Shown: piece by piece, positions 7,032 to 17,103 of the stretch
Position numbering within the stretch: the first letter of the stretch is position 1
Layout of the letters: every line of letters begins with the position of its first letter
Assembly: GCA_029246995.1 (NCBI GenBank)
Contig: JAQWMB010000012.1
Span: 1-64,000, forward strand
Length of the DNA: 64,000 nt
Source: Dehalococcoidia bacterium
GTDB taxonomy: Bacteria > Chloroflexota > Dehalococcoidia > UBA2979
Direction: 5' to 3'
The notes under the pieces: generated by a model
Told to the model about the DNA's origin: nothing
Databases searched by the model: none
Seen by the model: only the letters and a program-made list of their open reading frames with translations
Position numbers and translations under genes: made by a program

Positions 7032-7310
7032 TTAATTATCATTTTCTGCTTTATCATCAATTTCGATATCATTTTCAAATTCTTGCGTGAGTTCTTCCTC
7101 GGTTAGTTTGAAGGTTTTTTTCCCTTCTTCAATTGCGTCAGTAATAACTTGATCGACACGGTTTGCTTCTATTTGTATTTTTGTGAGAATTTTTTTAATA
7201 TTTTCTGGTAGCTCATAATCAATTTCTGCAGATAACAAATACTTTTTTGCGACCCTTGATAGTCCTAAAATCGTTGCAATCAATATGATGATTCTTGTAA
7301 TAAAATTCAT
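7032..7310 (-). CDS. small membrane-associated protein with acidic tail, YtxH-like
   Basis: An N-terminal hydrophobic helix (IIILIATILGLSRVA) is followed by amphipathic helix (about 35-65) and an acidic end (EELTQEFENDIEIDDKAEND). The start overlaps the stop of the upstream membrane protein by ATGA, so the two are translated together. The shape resembles YtxH or phasin-like envelope proteins, but the match is only by architecture. Confidence 0.5.
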   Translation of the reverse strand: MNFITRIIILIATILGLSRVAKKYLLSAEIDYELPENIKKILTKIQIEANRVDQVITDAIEEGKKTFKLTEEELTQEFENDIEIDDKAENDN

Positions 7311-7618
7311 TTTTTTCTACCAATGCTACCAATAAACCCTATAGCTTTATTAATTCCTTTTATAATGGATAGAAATTGAATGACGGGGCTGATAGTTTTT
7401 TTTGACATAAAATGACTAGTTCCTTTAACATTTTGGGCAGTTTCTTGTAACTCGTGTAACACAGGATTAACAGTTTCATCCATAGTTACTTTGAATGCCT
7501 GTTTTGTTTTACGGATTAATATCCAAATAGACAGTATGGTAATAGTCATGATTGTAAGTGCGATGATTAATAAGCTTCCAACAATGATAAAAATTAATTC
7601 ACGAATTGCTTCTAGCAT
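7307..7618 (-). CDS. small membrane protein, DUF948-like
   Basis: The 103-residue protein has one long N-terminal membrane helix (LIFIIVGSLLIIALTIMTITILSIWILI), followed by a helical stretch (KVTMDETVNPVLHELQETAQNV) as in DUF948-type proteins that anchor a coiled coil to the membrane. It lies 15 bp downstream of mnmA and overlaps the next gene by 4 bp, so the three form a minus-strand operon. Function is unknown. Confidence 0.5.
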   Translation of the reverse strand: MLEAIRELIFIIVGSLLIIALTIMTITILSIWILIRKTKQAFKVTMDETVNPVLHELQETAQNVKGTSHFMSKKTISPVIQFLSIIKGINKAIGFIGSIGRKK

Positions 7619-7633
7619 TTTACTCTCCTATAA

Positions 7634-8764
7634 CTAGTCATAACTCGGATGAGTGCTTTGTTTCTGTAAGATGCAATTTGTGATTATGCCTCCTCCAATT
7701 ACCTCACCTTGGTGTTGCGGGTTACCTCTATATACTACACACGATTGCCCATTTGATGGTTTTGTAATCGGGTTATTTAATATGATTTTTGTTTTATTAT
7801 CTTCATATACGACGCTGCATTGTTCGTGTTTCCCATTATATCGGACCCTACAAACTAGTTGTTCATTTGAATGTGGCTTTTCATTGATCCAACTAATATC
7901 TTCAAGAGAGATGGAGTCAATCAAAAGATCTTCTTTATCGCCAACTGTAATTTGATTTTTTGTTAAATCAAAACTATTGATATATTGTGGTTGCTGTTGA
8001 TTATGTAGATTGTAGTCTATGCCGCGTCTTTGGCCAATTGTATATGATGGAATACCAGCATGGGTGCCAATTGCTTGACCTTCTTTATTAATAACGCTTC
8101 CAGGTTTAAGCTCTATGCCTTTTTTTTGTAAAAAGTCTGCATAGTTATTTTCAGTGACAAAGCATATATCAACAGAATCTGGTTTATCGGCAACACTAAA
8201 ACCTAATTTAGTCGCGATATTTCTGGTTTCATGTTTATGCATTTCTCCTAATGGAAATAATATATGTTGTAGTTGTTCTTGTGATAATGAATATAAAACA
8301 TATGATTGATCTTTTGTAGTATCATTCGCCGCATATAATTTAAAATGATCTCGAGTATTTTTAATGGTAGCATAATGACCCGTTGCCAGATATTGAATAC
8401 CCATTGCCTTGGCTTGGTTCAATAAGGTATCAAATTTAATATGTTTATTACAATTAAGGCATGGGTTAGGTGTACGGCCATTAACATATTCGTTAGCAAA
8501 AAAATTAATTACTTTTTCTTCAAATTCTTTTTCCATGTTAATAACGTAATGAGGTATATCAAGTTTTGCTGTCACTTTTTTTGCATCCGACACTTCTTCG
8601 ATGCCACAACAATTACGTTTAGAAGATAGGCCATCAGTGATTTCTGGGGTATACAGTCTTAATGTAACGCCGATTACATCATATCCTTGTTGATGTAATA
8701 ATGCTGCAGAGACAGCTGAATCAACGCCACCAGACATCGCTACTAACACTTTTTCTTTTTTCAT
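7634..8764 (-). CDS. mnmA: tRNA-specific 2-thiouridylase MnmA
   Basis: MnmA activates U34 of tRNA-Lys, -Glu and -Gln with ATP and adds sulfur to give 2-thiouridine. The PP-loop MSGGVDSAVSA is at residues 9-19. The catalytic Cys site PNPCLNCNKHIKF and the second Cys in DICFVTEN are present, as are GHYA and SYTIGQRRGID, the family's C-terminal hallmark. Length (376) is normal. It is transcribed away from rsfS, with an 85-bp divergent promoter region. The tRNA-Lys(UUU) gene in this window is one expected substrate. Confidence 0.95.
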   Translation of the reverse strand: MKKEKVLVAMSGGVDSAVSAALLHQQGYDVIGVTLRLYTPEITDGLSSKRNCCGIEEVSDAKKVTAKLDIPHYVINMEKEFEEKVINFFANEYVNGRTPNPCLNCNKHIKFDTLLNQAKAMGIQYLATGHYATIKNTRDHFKLYAANDTTKDQSYVLYSLSQEQLQHILFPLGEMHKHETRNIATKLGFSVADKPDSVDICFVTENNYADFLQKKGIELKPGSVINKEGQAIGTHAGIPSYTIGQRRGIDYNLHNQQQPQYINSFDLTKNQITVGDKEDLLIDSISLEDISWINEKPHSNEQLVCRVRYNGKHEQCSVVYEDNKTKIILNNPITKPSNGQSCVVYRGNPQHQGEVIGGGIITNCILQKQSTHPSYD

Positions 8765-8849
8765 AATTACGCAAACCTAATCTTTGTGTCATAATCAAAT
8801 TATATAAAGATAAAAAATTAATTATATTACTAACTAGGCTAATGCAAAT

Positions 8850-9227
8850 ATGGGAATGAATCAAGAAAAAATTAGTAAGACAGATCAAGAATTTGTTAGA
8901 GCTAATATTCTTACTGATGTCCTTGTTGATAAACAAATAGCTGATGTTGTGCTTTTAGACTTAAGAAATTTTCAAACATTTGCTGATTTTTTTATCATTG
9001 GAACCGTAGATAATGTACGCCAAGCGAAAACAGTTATTGATTTAATATATAAACAAAAAAAAGAGTTTTCTAATATTCAAATTAAACAAGATGGTGGCCC
9101 AGAAAGTAATTGGATTTTATTAGATGTCGCTGGAGTTGTAATTCATTTATTTACCCAGGAAGCACGCAGTTTTTATGATCTAGAGACTCTGTGGAGTGAT
9201 GCAAAAACAATACTGAGAATCCATTAA
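8850..9227 (+). CDS. rsfS: ribosome silencing factor RsfS (Iojap/YbeB family)
   Basis: RsfS binds ribosomal protein L14 and blocks joining of the subunits when nutrients are low. Family signatures are DVVLLDLRNFQTFADFFIIGT near residue 30, the DGGPESNWILLDVAGVVIHLF block and the closing YDLETLWSDAK. The length of 125 residues is usual. An internal start at the second Met (MNQEK) is possible. It converges on ndk, with only 5 bp between stops. Confidence 0.95.
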   Translation: MGMNQEKISKTDQEFVRANILTDVLVDKQIADVVLLDLRNFQTFADFFIIGTVDNVRQAKTVIDLIYKQKKEFSNIQIKQDGGPESNWILLDVAGVVIHLFTQEARSFYDLETLWSDAKTILRIH

Positions 9228-9232
9228 TATCT

Positions 9233-9682
9233 TTATTCAACTATCCATTTTTCATTTGCCATTGTCCATTCGTTGATCTGCTCACTAGAAAAAAAGATAT
9301 TAATTTCCCTTTGTGAGCTTTCTGTACTATCTGATCCATGGACAAGGTTTCTACCAAGATCAATACCATAATCACCTCGTATAGTTCCTGGGCTAGCCTC
9401 TTTAGGATCGGTTGCACCAATAGTTTGCCTAGCAACTTTGACAGCATTATTGCCGGCTAAAACCATTGCAATAATTGGCGAGCTTGTAATGTATTCAACT
9501 AAACCCGCAAAGAATGGTTTTCCTACGTGTTCTGCATAATGTTCTTCTGCTAATTTTTGATCTACAAGAAGCTGCTTTGCAGCAACCATTTGTAATCCGC
9601 GATTTTCAAAACGCGCAATAATTTTTCCAGTAAGTGAACGTTGCACTGCATCAGGTTTAATCAAAATTAGGGTTTGTTCCAT
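9233..9682 (-). CDS. ndk: nucleoside diphosphate kinase
   Basis: The enzyme moves the gamma phosphate from ATP to other NDPs through a phospho-histidine. The N-terminus EQTLILIKPDAVQRSLTGKI and the active-site block NLVHGSDSTESSQREI with the catalytic His are both present, as is the RQTIGATDPKEASPGTIRGDYG segment. The 149-residue length is standard. It is followed on the same strand, upstream, by tsaB with a 52-bp gap. The overlapping 9241-9447 frame in the track is a shadow. Confidence 0.96.
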   Translation of the reverse strand: MEQTLILIKPDAVQRSLTGKIIARFENRGLQMVAAKQLLVDQKLAEEHYAEHVGKPFFAGLVEYITSSPIIAMVLAGNNAVKVARQTIGATDPKEASPGTIRGDYGIDLGRNLVHGSDSTESSQREINIFFSSEQINEWTMANEKWIVE

Positions 9683-9734
9683 ATTTAACTCCAGTTTTAT
9701 TTTAAGAGAAAATTTATATATATATTAGTTCAAT

Positions 9735-10415
9735 TTATTTTTTTTTGTGAATTAATGGCGGGAGTGGGTAGAGAACATTAAGATTGTCTGGTGAATCAAA
9801 TAGATTTCTTTTAAGACCTAGCTGACCAATAATAGTAGCATTCTTTTTATATTTATCATCATCAATGTATTTAGTATTAATTATTTTGTTGTCAATTTTT
9901 TCTTTTATTAAACTTGGTATATCTCCGCAAAGTATTGTTTTTGATGAAAATCTATTAAATATTTTTTCATCATAATTATTAAATTGGCTAGATTTCGTAT
10001 TATGCAAAATATCTGATTGATTATATTCTTGCCAAATAAAAAACTCATCTCTAATCTTATGAAAACTTATGATGTGACTATCTTCATATTTTTTTTCATT
10101 TAGGATAGCATATGCATTAGCAGCTAGCTTTGAAATACCTTGTACAGCAGTATCTGTCGCCCAAACAATGCCTTTTATTGATGAAATTGCTACCCGTAAT
10201 GCTGTGTATCCTCCTGGTCCATTACATACTACAAACTGATCTATATTTTGAATAGATAGTTTTTGTGAATCGAGAAATTGATTTAGCTCATTTAAGAATT
10301 CTGCAGAAAGCGATTGACGATTCCATTCAAAATAGCTAGTTAAATTATTATCTTTAAATATAGCAAAGGAACAGATTGGGTCTGTGCAATCAATTGCTAA
10401 AGTGGACACTGGCAT
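9735..10415 (-). CDS. tsaB: tRNA threonylcarbamoyladenosine biosynthesis protein TsaB
   Basis: TsaB is the non-catalytic partner of TsaD in t6A modification of ANN-decoding tRNAs. The ASKHA-type N-terminus TLAIDCTDPICSFAI and the hallmark GPGGYTALRVAISSIKGI (about residues 67-84) identify it. The C-terminal half is divergent and rich in Ile, Lys and Asn, as expected in an AT-rich genome. It sits 8 bp after tsaE, its partner ATPase. TsaD itself is not in the window. Confidence 0.88.
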   Translation of the reverse strand: MPVSTLAIDCTDPICSFAIFKDNNLTSYFEWNRQSLSAEFLNELNQFLDSQKLSIQNIDQFVVCNGPGGYTALRVAISSIKGIVWATDTAVQGISKLAANAYAILNEKKYEDSHIISFHKIRDEFFIWQEYNQSDILHNTKSSQFNNYDEKIFNRFSSKTILCGDIPSLIKEKIDNKIINTKYIDDDKYKKNATIIGQLGLKRNLFDSPDNLNVLYPLPPLIHKKK

Positions 10416-10423
10416 CTTTACTC

Positions 10424-10915
10424 CTATTTTTGTATGTTATTAATTTCTTTTATTAGTTTTTCATATTTAGCATATTTATCAGTAATTTTTATTATGCGCT
10501 CATCCTCATTTTGTGCATAATAAAATTCAATTTCTAGTCTCTCTACTGGTAAGATTTCTTCAGCAATTTCTGGCCATTCAATCACTAATACTCCATCATG
10601 TGCTTCTTCTGTTAAATCAAGTTCTATTGAACCTTTGTAATCTGACAATCTGAATAGATCTGCATGATATAAAGGAATTCTTGCTTGCTCATGCTTTGCT
10701 AACAAAATAAATGTGGGGGAATTTACGACTGACTTAACTTCTAAGGCATCACCAATGCCTTGAGTTAATGTTGTTTTACCTGTGCCCATTTCCCCTTTTA
10801 AAATAATGATATCGCCAGCTTTAATTGCTTTTCCTATTATTTTTCCTATCTTTTTTGTTTCGTTAGTATTTTTAGAATTAATTTTGATTGAGTTCATTAA
10901 TGTTTCATCATTCAT
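10424..10915 (-). CDS. tsaE: tRNA threonylcarbamoyladenosine biosynthesis ATPase TsaE
   Basis: TsaE is the small ATPase that drives turnover of the TsaBD complex. Walker A is LKGEMGTGKTTLTQGIG (about 39-55), followed by the conserved NSPTFILLAKHE and the LYHADLFRL and VLVIEWPE blocks. The start codon lies directly after the thiL stop (TAA ATG), so the two are translationally coupled. Confidence 0.93.
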   Translation of the reverse strand: MNDETLMNSIKINSKNTNETKKIGKIIGKAIKAGDIIILKGEMGTGKTTLTQGIGDALEVKSVVNSPTFILLAKHEQARIPLYHADLFRLSDYKGSIELDLTEEAHDGVLVIEWPEIAEEILPVERLEIEFYYAQNEDERIIKITDKYAKYEKLIKEINNIQK

Positions 10916-11926
10916 TTAAAAATGCTCCCATCCATGATTTTTTGTTATTAACGTTATTTTATCTTTTTCTATGAGTGAAATATTACTTCTTTGCTTTTTT
11001 TTATTTATCTCTTTTATTGAGCCAATGACATGCAAAGGGATATATTTTCTTTTTAAGCGATCAATGGTTCTATTATTTGCTGTGAATAATAATTCATAAT
11101 CTTCTCCTCCATGTAGAGCCATTTTTTGCGCTTGAGTTAATCCAAAAGTTTTTATTGCTTCAGTATATAGAGGGATTTCTTGCAATTGAATCTCTGCATT
11201 GACTTTTGATGCGTGACATATATGTAATAAATCTTGTAGTAAGCCATCTGATACATCTATTGCACATTTTACACCTTCTTGAGCAATGATTTCTCCTATA
11301 TCCGTTCTTGCTTTTGGTTGGTTAAATATCTTTATCATCTTGTTATTAGTTTTATTTATTTTTTCTTTTTTTAGTAATTTTCTTCCAGCTGCTGCACCAC
11401 CAATTGGGCCAGATAACAAAATTTTATCACCAATACTTGCATTGTTTCTTTGCATTATTTTTATATTGCGATTATTTTTTTGAATTTCTCCCAGTGCACT
11501 AACGGTAATTGCATTGACGTTAGAACTTGTAAGGTTACCTCCAATTAAATTAATTTTTAATTCTTTACATGCGTCGCGAATACCATTAATAAGTTGTACG
11601 AAATCTTTATAGTACAATTTTTTTTTCAAATTGCATGCAATAGTTAAATATGTTGCATGTGCACCCATTGCGGCAATATCAGATACTGCAGCATTAATTA
11701 TTTTCCATCCTGCATGGTAATAACTTTGCTTTGATGGATTCCAATGTACATTTTCGACAAAACTGTCAATTGATGTTACAACTAAGCTATTTGCTTGAGG
11801 TTTAAAGATTGCAGCATCGTCACCTTTGTTGACAATAATATCTGTTTGAATAAAGTCAGGGATTTTTTTTATTATTTTGTCTATAAGTTGAAATTCTGAA
11901 TAATCACTTATGGTCTTTTGATTCAT
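10916..11926 (-). CDS. thiL: thiamine-monophosphate kinase ThiL
   Basis: ThiL phosphorylates thiamine monophosphate to the cofactor TPP. Visible motifs are GDDAAIF near residue 41, VSDIAAMGAHATYLTIA, INLIGGNLTSS, the glycine block LLSGPIGGAAAGRKLL and DVSDGLLQDLLHICHAS, with HGGEDYELLFT near the C-terminus. It lies in an operon gyrA-thiL-tsaE-tsaB. Together with the thiamine-type transporter near 41.4-45.2 kb it shows that TPP is made at least from imported or salvaged thiamine compounds. Confidence 0.93.
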   Translation of the reverse strand: MNQKTISDYSEFQLIDKIIKKIPDFIQTDIIVNKGDDAAIFKPQANSLVVTSIDSFVENVHWNPSKQSYYHAGWKIINAAVSDIAAMGAHATYLTIACNLKKKLYYKDFVQLINGIRDACKELKINLIGGNLTSSNVNAITVSALGEIQKNNRNIKIMQRNNASIGDKILLSGPIGGAAAGRKLLKKEKINKTNNKMIKIFNQPKARTDIGEIIAQEGVKCAIDVSDGLLQDLLHICHASKVNAEIQLQEIPLYTEAIKTFGLTQAQKMALHGGEDYELLFTANNRTIDRLKRKYIPLHVIGSIKEINKKKQRSNISLIEKDKITLITKNHGWEHF

Positions 11927-11933
11927 ATTTCTT

Positions 11934-14393
11934 TTACTTTTTTGTAGATTCCATTTTCTGAGAATCTTTTAATTTATAAGTTGCCATAGATGCAATATAG
12001 TCATTTTTTAATAAATCTTGTAATTTTACACCTTGAGTAGATCTACCTTGTAGGCTAATTGTTGTAGCATCAATTCTATTAACTGTTCCATTATGTGAAA
12101 TAAATATAACTTGGTTGTCACTATCTATAATATGAGCACCAACTAATGGTCCACTTTTATCAGTTACCCTAAACGCTCTTACTCCGCTCCCACCTCTACC
12201 TTGTATAGGAAACTCTTTAATGAGCGTGCGTTTGCCAATACCATTTTGTGCAATAACTAATAAATCTGCACCATCTTTTTCTAATGCAGCACCAATGACA
12301 ATATTATTGTTTTTTAGTTTCATGCCGCGAACCCCCCCAGAAGACCTAGAAGCTTTTCTTAATTTTTTTACTTCAAACTTAATTGCTTGTCCATCTGATG
12401 AAATCATACATATGACATCTTTTTCATTTGCTACTTTTGCTGAAATTAATTTGTCTTTTTTTTCTAAATCCATAGCAAAGATACCCGACTTTCTAACTGA
12501 CTGGAAGAATTGCAATGATGTTCTTTTTACTTCACCAAGTTTAGTTATTAAAACCAATGATTTATTATCAAATTCCTTAACTGGTAAAATTGTTGTAACT
12601 TGATCTTCATTTGGTAGTTCAATAATATTTTTTATTGCTCGACCAGTTGCTTGTCTAGATGATTCTGGTACTTCAAAAGCAGTAATAGTGAATACTCTTC
12701 CTTGTTCAGTAAATAAGCATAATGTATCTCTTGTATTGCAAACTATAATGTCATTCACGCTGTCTTCTTCAAGAGTATTCATGCCTGCAACACCTCGTCC
12801 ACCTCTAGCTTGAGTTCTATAGGTTGAAACTGGAACTCGTTTAATGTAACCAGTGTCTGAGATTGTAATGACAATATCTTCTGGAGGTATTAAATCAAAA
12901 TCAGATATATCTTCAAGTGGTTTTACGACAACAGTTGTTTTTCTTTCATCTCCAAATTTTTCAATTACTTCCTCAGTTTCAGACACAATGATGTCGCTGA
13001 CTTTTTTTGCATCTTTAAGTATTCCTTTTAATTTTTTAATTAGTTGGTTAAGTTCTTTAAATTCGTTATTAATTTTTTCAGTTTCTAATTGTGCAAGTCT
13101 TCTAAGTTGCATGTCTAAGACTGCTTGTGCTTGCTTATCAGATAATTTATACGGACTTTTCATTAAATTATTTTTTGCTTCATCTGAAGATTTTGATTTA
13201 CGAATTAATTTTATGATTGCATCTAATTTTTCCATTGCTATTAATAAGCCTTCTAAAATATGTGCGCGATCTGTTGCACGGTTTAAATCAAAAGTCACTC
13301 TTCTTTTAATTATTTCTCTTCTGTGTTCAATAAATAGTTCAAGGATTTCTTTAAGAGTTAATGTTTTTGGTTGACCATGCACCAAAGCTAGTGTGTTCAT
13401 GGAAAATGTACTTTGTAGCGGAGTATATTTAAATAATTGCGCCTTTACAGCATCTGGTAATGCATTTCTAGATAACTCTATAACGACACGAAGCCCATCT
13501 CTGTCTGATTCGTCACGAATATCAGAGATACCAGAGATTTTTTTACTTCTTACTAATTCTGCAATTCGTTGAATCAGATGAGCTTTATTTACTTGATAGG
13601 GTAATTCTGAAATAATCAGATGCTCTCTGCCATTTTTCATTTCTTCTGTAGCTATTAATGCTTGCATGAGTACTCGACCTTTGCCAGTTGTGTAGCCGCG
13701 TTGTATTTCTGCTTGATTGAAAATTACACCTCTTGTTGGGAAATCAGGTCCTTGCACTATTGCTAGTAATTCGTCAAAGCTACAATTAGGTTTTTTCACT
13801 AAATGAATAATTGCATTACAAATTTCATTTAAATTATGTGGTGGGATTGAAGTTGCCATTCCTACAGCAATGCCTGAAGTACCATTTATAAGTAAATTAG
13901 GAATTTTTGCTGGTAAAACACTTGGTTCTTGAATTGACTCGTCAAAATTTTTAGTATAATCAACTGTGTCTTTATCCAAATCATTTAATATCTCTGATGC
14001 AATAGAAGCTAATTTTGCTTCTGTATACCTCATTGCTGCTGCCGGATCTCCATCTACTGAACCAAAGTTTCCTTGTCCAGTTACTAAAGGATAGCGTAAA
14101 GTAAAATCTTGAGTCATTCTTACTAATGCTTCATAAATTGCAGAATCTCCATGCGGATGCAGTTTACCCATCACATCACCGACTATCCTTGCAGACTTTT
14201 TAAATGATGAATTGGAAGTAACCCCTAATTCAAGCATGCCAAATAGAATTCTTCTTTGGACAGGTTTTAATCCATCTCGAACATCAGGTAATGCCCGTGA
14301 AACGATAACAGACATTGCGTAATCAAGGTATGATTCGCGCATTTCTTCATCGATTTTTCTATCTTGAATACTATTAGAATTATCTATCGTCAT
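11934..14393 (-). CDS. gyrA: DNA gyrase subunit A
   Basis: GyrA cuts and rejoins DNA to introduce negative supercoils. The N-terminal breakage domain has [24 protein letters not shown] and the active-site tyrosine in [12 protein letters not shown], with GNFGSVDGD just before it. The C-terminal beta-pinwheel carries a GyrA-box variant (QARGGRG), which separates gyrase from topoisomerase IV. The length of 819 is normal. It follows the TPR gene by 19 bp on the same strand. GyrB is not in the window. Confidence 0.96.
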   Translation of the reverse strand: MTIDNSNSIQDRKIDEEMRESYLDYAMSVIVSRALPDVRDGLKPVQRRILFGMLELGVTSNSSFKKSARIVGDVMGKLHPHGDSAIYEALVRMTQDFTLRYPLVTGQGNFGSVDGDPAAAMRYTEAKLASIASEILNDLDKDTVDYTKNFDESIQEPSVLPAKIPNLLINGTSGIAVGMATSIPPHNLNEICNAIIHLVKKPNCSFDELLAIVQGPDFPTRGVIFNQAEIQRGYTTGKGRVLMQALIATEEMKNGREHLIISELPYQVNKAHLIQRIAELVRSKKISGISDIRDESDRDGLRVVIELSRNALPDAVKAQLFKYTPLQSTFSMNTLALVHGQPKTLTLKEILELFIEHRREIIKRRVTFDLNRATDRAHILEGLLIAMEKLDAIIKLIRKSKSSDEAKNNLMKSPYKLSDKQAQAVLDMQLRRLAQLETEKINNEFKELNQLIKKLKGILKDAKKVSDIIVSETEEVIEKFGDERKTTVVVKPLEDISDFDLIPPEDIVITISDTGYIKRVPVSTYRTQARGGRGVAGMNTLEEDSVNDIIVCNTRDTLCLFTEQGRVFTITAFEVPESSRQATGRAIKNIIELPNEDQVTTILPVKEFDNKSLVLITKLGEVKRTSLQFFQSVRKSGIFAMDLEKKDKLISAKVANEKDVICMISSDGQAIKFEVKKLRKASRSSGGVRGMKLKNNNIVIGAALEKDGADLLVIAQNGIGKRTLIKEFPIQGRGGSGVRAFRVTDKSGPLVGAHIIDSDNQVIFISHNGTVNRIDATTISLQGRSTQGVKLQDLLKNDYIASMATYKLKDSQKMESTKK

Positions 14394-14412
14394 TAATTAT
14401 TTCCATTGCAAG

Positions 14413-15468
14413 CTATTTAGTATCTTCTTCTGCATCTGATTCATCATTTTTATCTGTTGTTGTATCAGTTATCTCAGGTTTTTCTTCAAGGACAAGTTCA
14501 CTGCTTGCTTCTTTTACAACTGCATCATCATCATCATCATCAGCTTCTTCTATTTCATTTGTTACGCGCTCTTCTTCATCTGCTTCATCTTCATCATCAT
14601 CTTCTTCTTCATCATTACTATTCGTATTAGTATCTATAGTTTGAAAACCTTCATTTGCTAGATTTTCTTCTTCAACTTTTTCATCATCATCAGACATATC
14701 TATTGTTGCCCAATCATCTTCAAGCCCAAGTTCTGCATTTTCATCTTCAGAATACAACATGACATCTGCAAGTATTTTTGAACGTTCTGACTCAACGATC
14801 GAATGAATAAAGGGTGTTTCTAATACAACAGATGGATCTCGATGTATTTCTAGAATTTGAATTATGCCAGTATCTTCAAAATTATCTTTGAAAATTACTT
14901 CAAATTTTGATCCTGCATCAATACATGTTTTTAAACGAATAGAACTTCTTGGTTCTATAGTACCAAGTGAAACTTTTCTTGTATTTGTAATTTCAATGCC
15001 ATTTGTCGAAACAATGATAGCAAGTTCTGTGCCGGGTACAAGATTTTTAATTGCACGACTATTTGGCTTATCAATAATAAATTCAGCACTTCTTGAAGCT
15101 GTTTGAATTAAAATTTCGTTGCGAACTAATTTTTCAAGATTGCTTGTGTTTTGTTTTTTACCTTGTAATGTTTTTGCATCTTTCATCTGTTCAAGCTCTT
15201 TTAAGTTTCTTCTAGCTATTGTGTTCAACGGATCAATTTGTAGTGCCTTTGTATATGAGTTTTTTGAATCTTTTAATTTACCTAATTCTAATTGTGCTTT
15301 GCCTATTCTGTTTAAAGCTGGGACATCTGCTTTATTAATGGATAAAATTTGTTTATTTGCAGTTATAGCTTTTTTCCATTCACCTTTTAAAGCCAGTTGA
15401 GTAGCGTCTAAAACTAAATTTTTAAAAATTGTGGTTTTTGATTCTTCCATTTTATTCTTTTCTTTCAT
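14413..15468 (-). CDS. TPR protein with a long acidic C-terminal tail
   Basis: Residues about 20-100 form two or three tetratricopeptide units (ALNRIGKAQLELGKLKDSKNSYTKALQIDP is a typical one). A central beta-rich region (about 120-220) follows. The last 110 residues are extremely acidic (DEEEDDDEDEADEEERV, EEADDDDDDAVV) and look disordered. The DNA shows GAT/GAA triplet runs there. It is the first gene of the gyrA-thiL-tsaEB operon. The role is probably protein scaffolding; the binding partner is unknown. Confidence 0.65.
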   Translation of the reverse strand: MKEKNKMEESKTTIFKNLVLDATQLALKGEWKKAITANKQILSINKADVPALNRIGKAQLELGKLKDSKNSYTKALQIDPLNTIARRNLKELEQMKDAKTLQGKKQNTSNLEKLVRNEILIQTASRSAEFIIDKPNSRAIKNLVPGTELAIIVSTNGIEITNTRKVSLGTIEPRSSIRLKTCIDAGSKFEVIFKDNFEDTGIIQILEIHRDPSVVLETPFIHSIVESERSKILADVMLYSEDENAELGLEDDWATIDMSDDDEKVEEENLANEGFQTIDTNTNSNDEEEDDDEDEADEEERVTNEIEEADDDDDDAVVKEASSELVLEEKPEITDTTTDKNDESDAEEDTK

Positions 15469-15583
15469 AATGATTAAAGTTACAGTGTTATGTATATTAC
15501 AATTTATTATATTTAATGGCCATATAGAGCTACTTTAGTTATGGTATTGTTGTAACCATATAATTATTATAACAATTAATTTA

Positions 15584-17101
15584 ATGAAATCTTTTGATAA
15601 AAATCAGTTATTTTTAAAAATACGTCGGTCTGTAGCTGTCGTTACTTTTATTGTAATTGCCTTGAACTCTTCTGTTATTTATGCTGAAAAAATTTCACTT
15701 GGTGAAGAAAATTCTTGGTTTAGAATCCATAATGTAGGCAGTAAGTTAGCTGAAGTCGAAATTGCATATTTTGATCAAAAAGGTAATCAAATTCTCATTG
15801 ATGGGTGTAATAAAAATTTACCATGTAAAAATATTCAACCTGAAAAATCATGGACTTTCTTTCAACAATCTCAAGCTGCTATGAAAGTAGGCTTTCGTGG
15901 TTCTGCCTTTATTACTTCGAGCCAGCCTTTTGTTACATTAATGGGTAGAGATGCTTTTAAAAATAATCAATTTCAAATTTCTGGGGATACTTTAAGATTA
16001 CTGCCAAATACAAAACGTCAAATATTACCAATAGTACAAAATAATAATGAGTTTATTTCAAGAATATCAGTTCAAAACTTGGATAAAAAACATGTGGGCT
16101 GTGCTCAGATACAATTTGTTTCTAAAGAAGATATTTTCAATTTAGAAGAATATTATAATTTTGATAAAAGCTTTTGCACTAATGGAGGGATTTCTATACC
16201 TCCAAAAGCATCAATAACTATTGATGAGGAAATATTATCATTAATAGGTCCTTTTGATGGGTTTGCCATTGTTGATGCCTTAGATAATTCGGAAGGCTTT
16301 TTAGCCTACGATCAGTCATATTTCGTAAGTGTTGAAACGAGAGAGAAAAATGGCCCTGGCCTCACTCAATATCGTGGGATAGATGCTGATGAAGTATCTT
16401 CTGATGTCGTCTTACCTATTGTCGATAAAAATCATATTGCTAATAATATGAATTGGGATGTTGTTTATAGAGTTGTAAATAATAATATTTTTGATGAAAA
16501 TAAAGTGAATTTTTTATATCAAGGGTTTGATGATCGTGCAAATTACTATGAGTTTGAACACACTGTATCTTTTTCAAAGATGTTGCATTGTGATTTAAGA
16601 TTAGAGTTATCAAGTCAGTGTATACCTGATCAACTATTAGATATTAACAATTTCAGTGGGACAGTGAGGATGAAAGCTGATCAAGATATTGCAGTAGTTG
16701 CTCAATTATATTCATCAGGTAGATTATTAGGTGATTATAGAGGATTAACTGCTGAGGAAGCATCAAGACAATTATTTATGCCAGTCTTGAATAAGAATTA
16801 CGGTCCTTTTGGTGATGCAGTAGGTTGGAATTCTTGGTATAGAATTTTTACTTTTGATGGGCAAGATGCAAAAATCAAACAATATTACTTTTCAAATAAA
16901 GATGATAATATTACATCACCTACTATGACGCTTAATCGGGAAAAAACATTTTTTCAAAATGACAATATTTTATTAGATAATAAATGGGTAGGCAGTGGTT
17001 ATATTATTTCAGATAAACCTATTGTAGGTGTTGTATTTTTATTTAATGAAAATTTCCAAGGAGATAATTTGTTGATGTATAATGCAGTTAGTTTGGAGTA
17101 A
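15584..17101 (+). CDS. secreted beta-rich repeat protein of unknown function
   Basis: A signal peptide covers residues about 14-34 (SVAVVTFIVIALNSSVIYA). The body has three related modules, each opened by a short LP-[IV]-x-[ND]-[KN] strand: LPIVQNNNEFISRISVQN, LPIVDKNHIANNMNWDVVYRVVN and MPVLNKNYGPFGDAVGWNSWYRI. Chloroflexota exported proteins often carry repeats of this type, possibly for carbohydrate or surface binding, but I cannot assign a function. RNase HI starts two bases after its stop. Confidence 0.55.
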   Translation: MKSFDKNQLFLKIRRSVAVVTFIVIALNSSVIYAEKISLGEENSWFRIHNVGSKLAEVEIAYFDQKGNQILIDGCNKNLPCKNIQPEKSWTFFQQSQAAMKVGFRGSAFITSSQPFVTLMGRDAFKNNQFQISGDTLRLLPNTKRQILPIVQNNNEFISRISVQNLDKKHVGCAQIQFVSKEDIFNLEEYYNFDKSFCTNGGISIPPKASITIDEEILSLIGPFDGFAIVDALDNSEGFLAYDQSYFVSVETREKNGPGLTQYRGIDADEVSSDVVLPIVDKNHIANNMNWDVVYRVVNNNIFDENKVNFLYQGFDDRANYYEFEHTVSFSKMLHCDLRLELSSQCIPDQLLDINNFSGTVRMKADQDIAVVAQLYSSGRLLGDYRGLTAEEASRQLFMPVLNKNYGPFGDAVGWNSWYRIFTFDGQDAKIKQYYFSNKDDNITSPTMTLNREKTFFQNDNILLDNKWVGSGYIISDKPIVGVVFLFNENFQGDNLLMYNAVSLE

Positions 17102-17103
17102 TA

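Noticed and set aside
14500-14600. Triplet repeat (CAT)n as a CRISPR or microsatellite element
   Set aside because: It encodes the acidic tail of the TPR protein and has no spacer structure.
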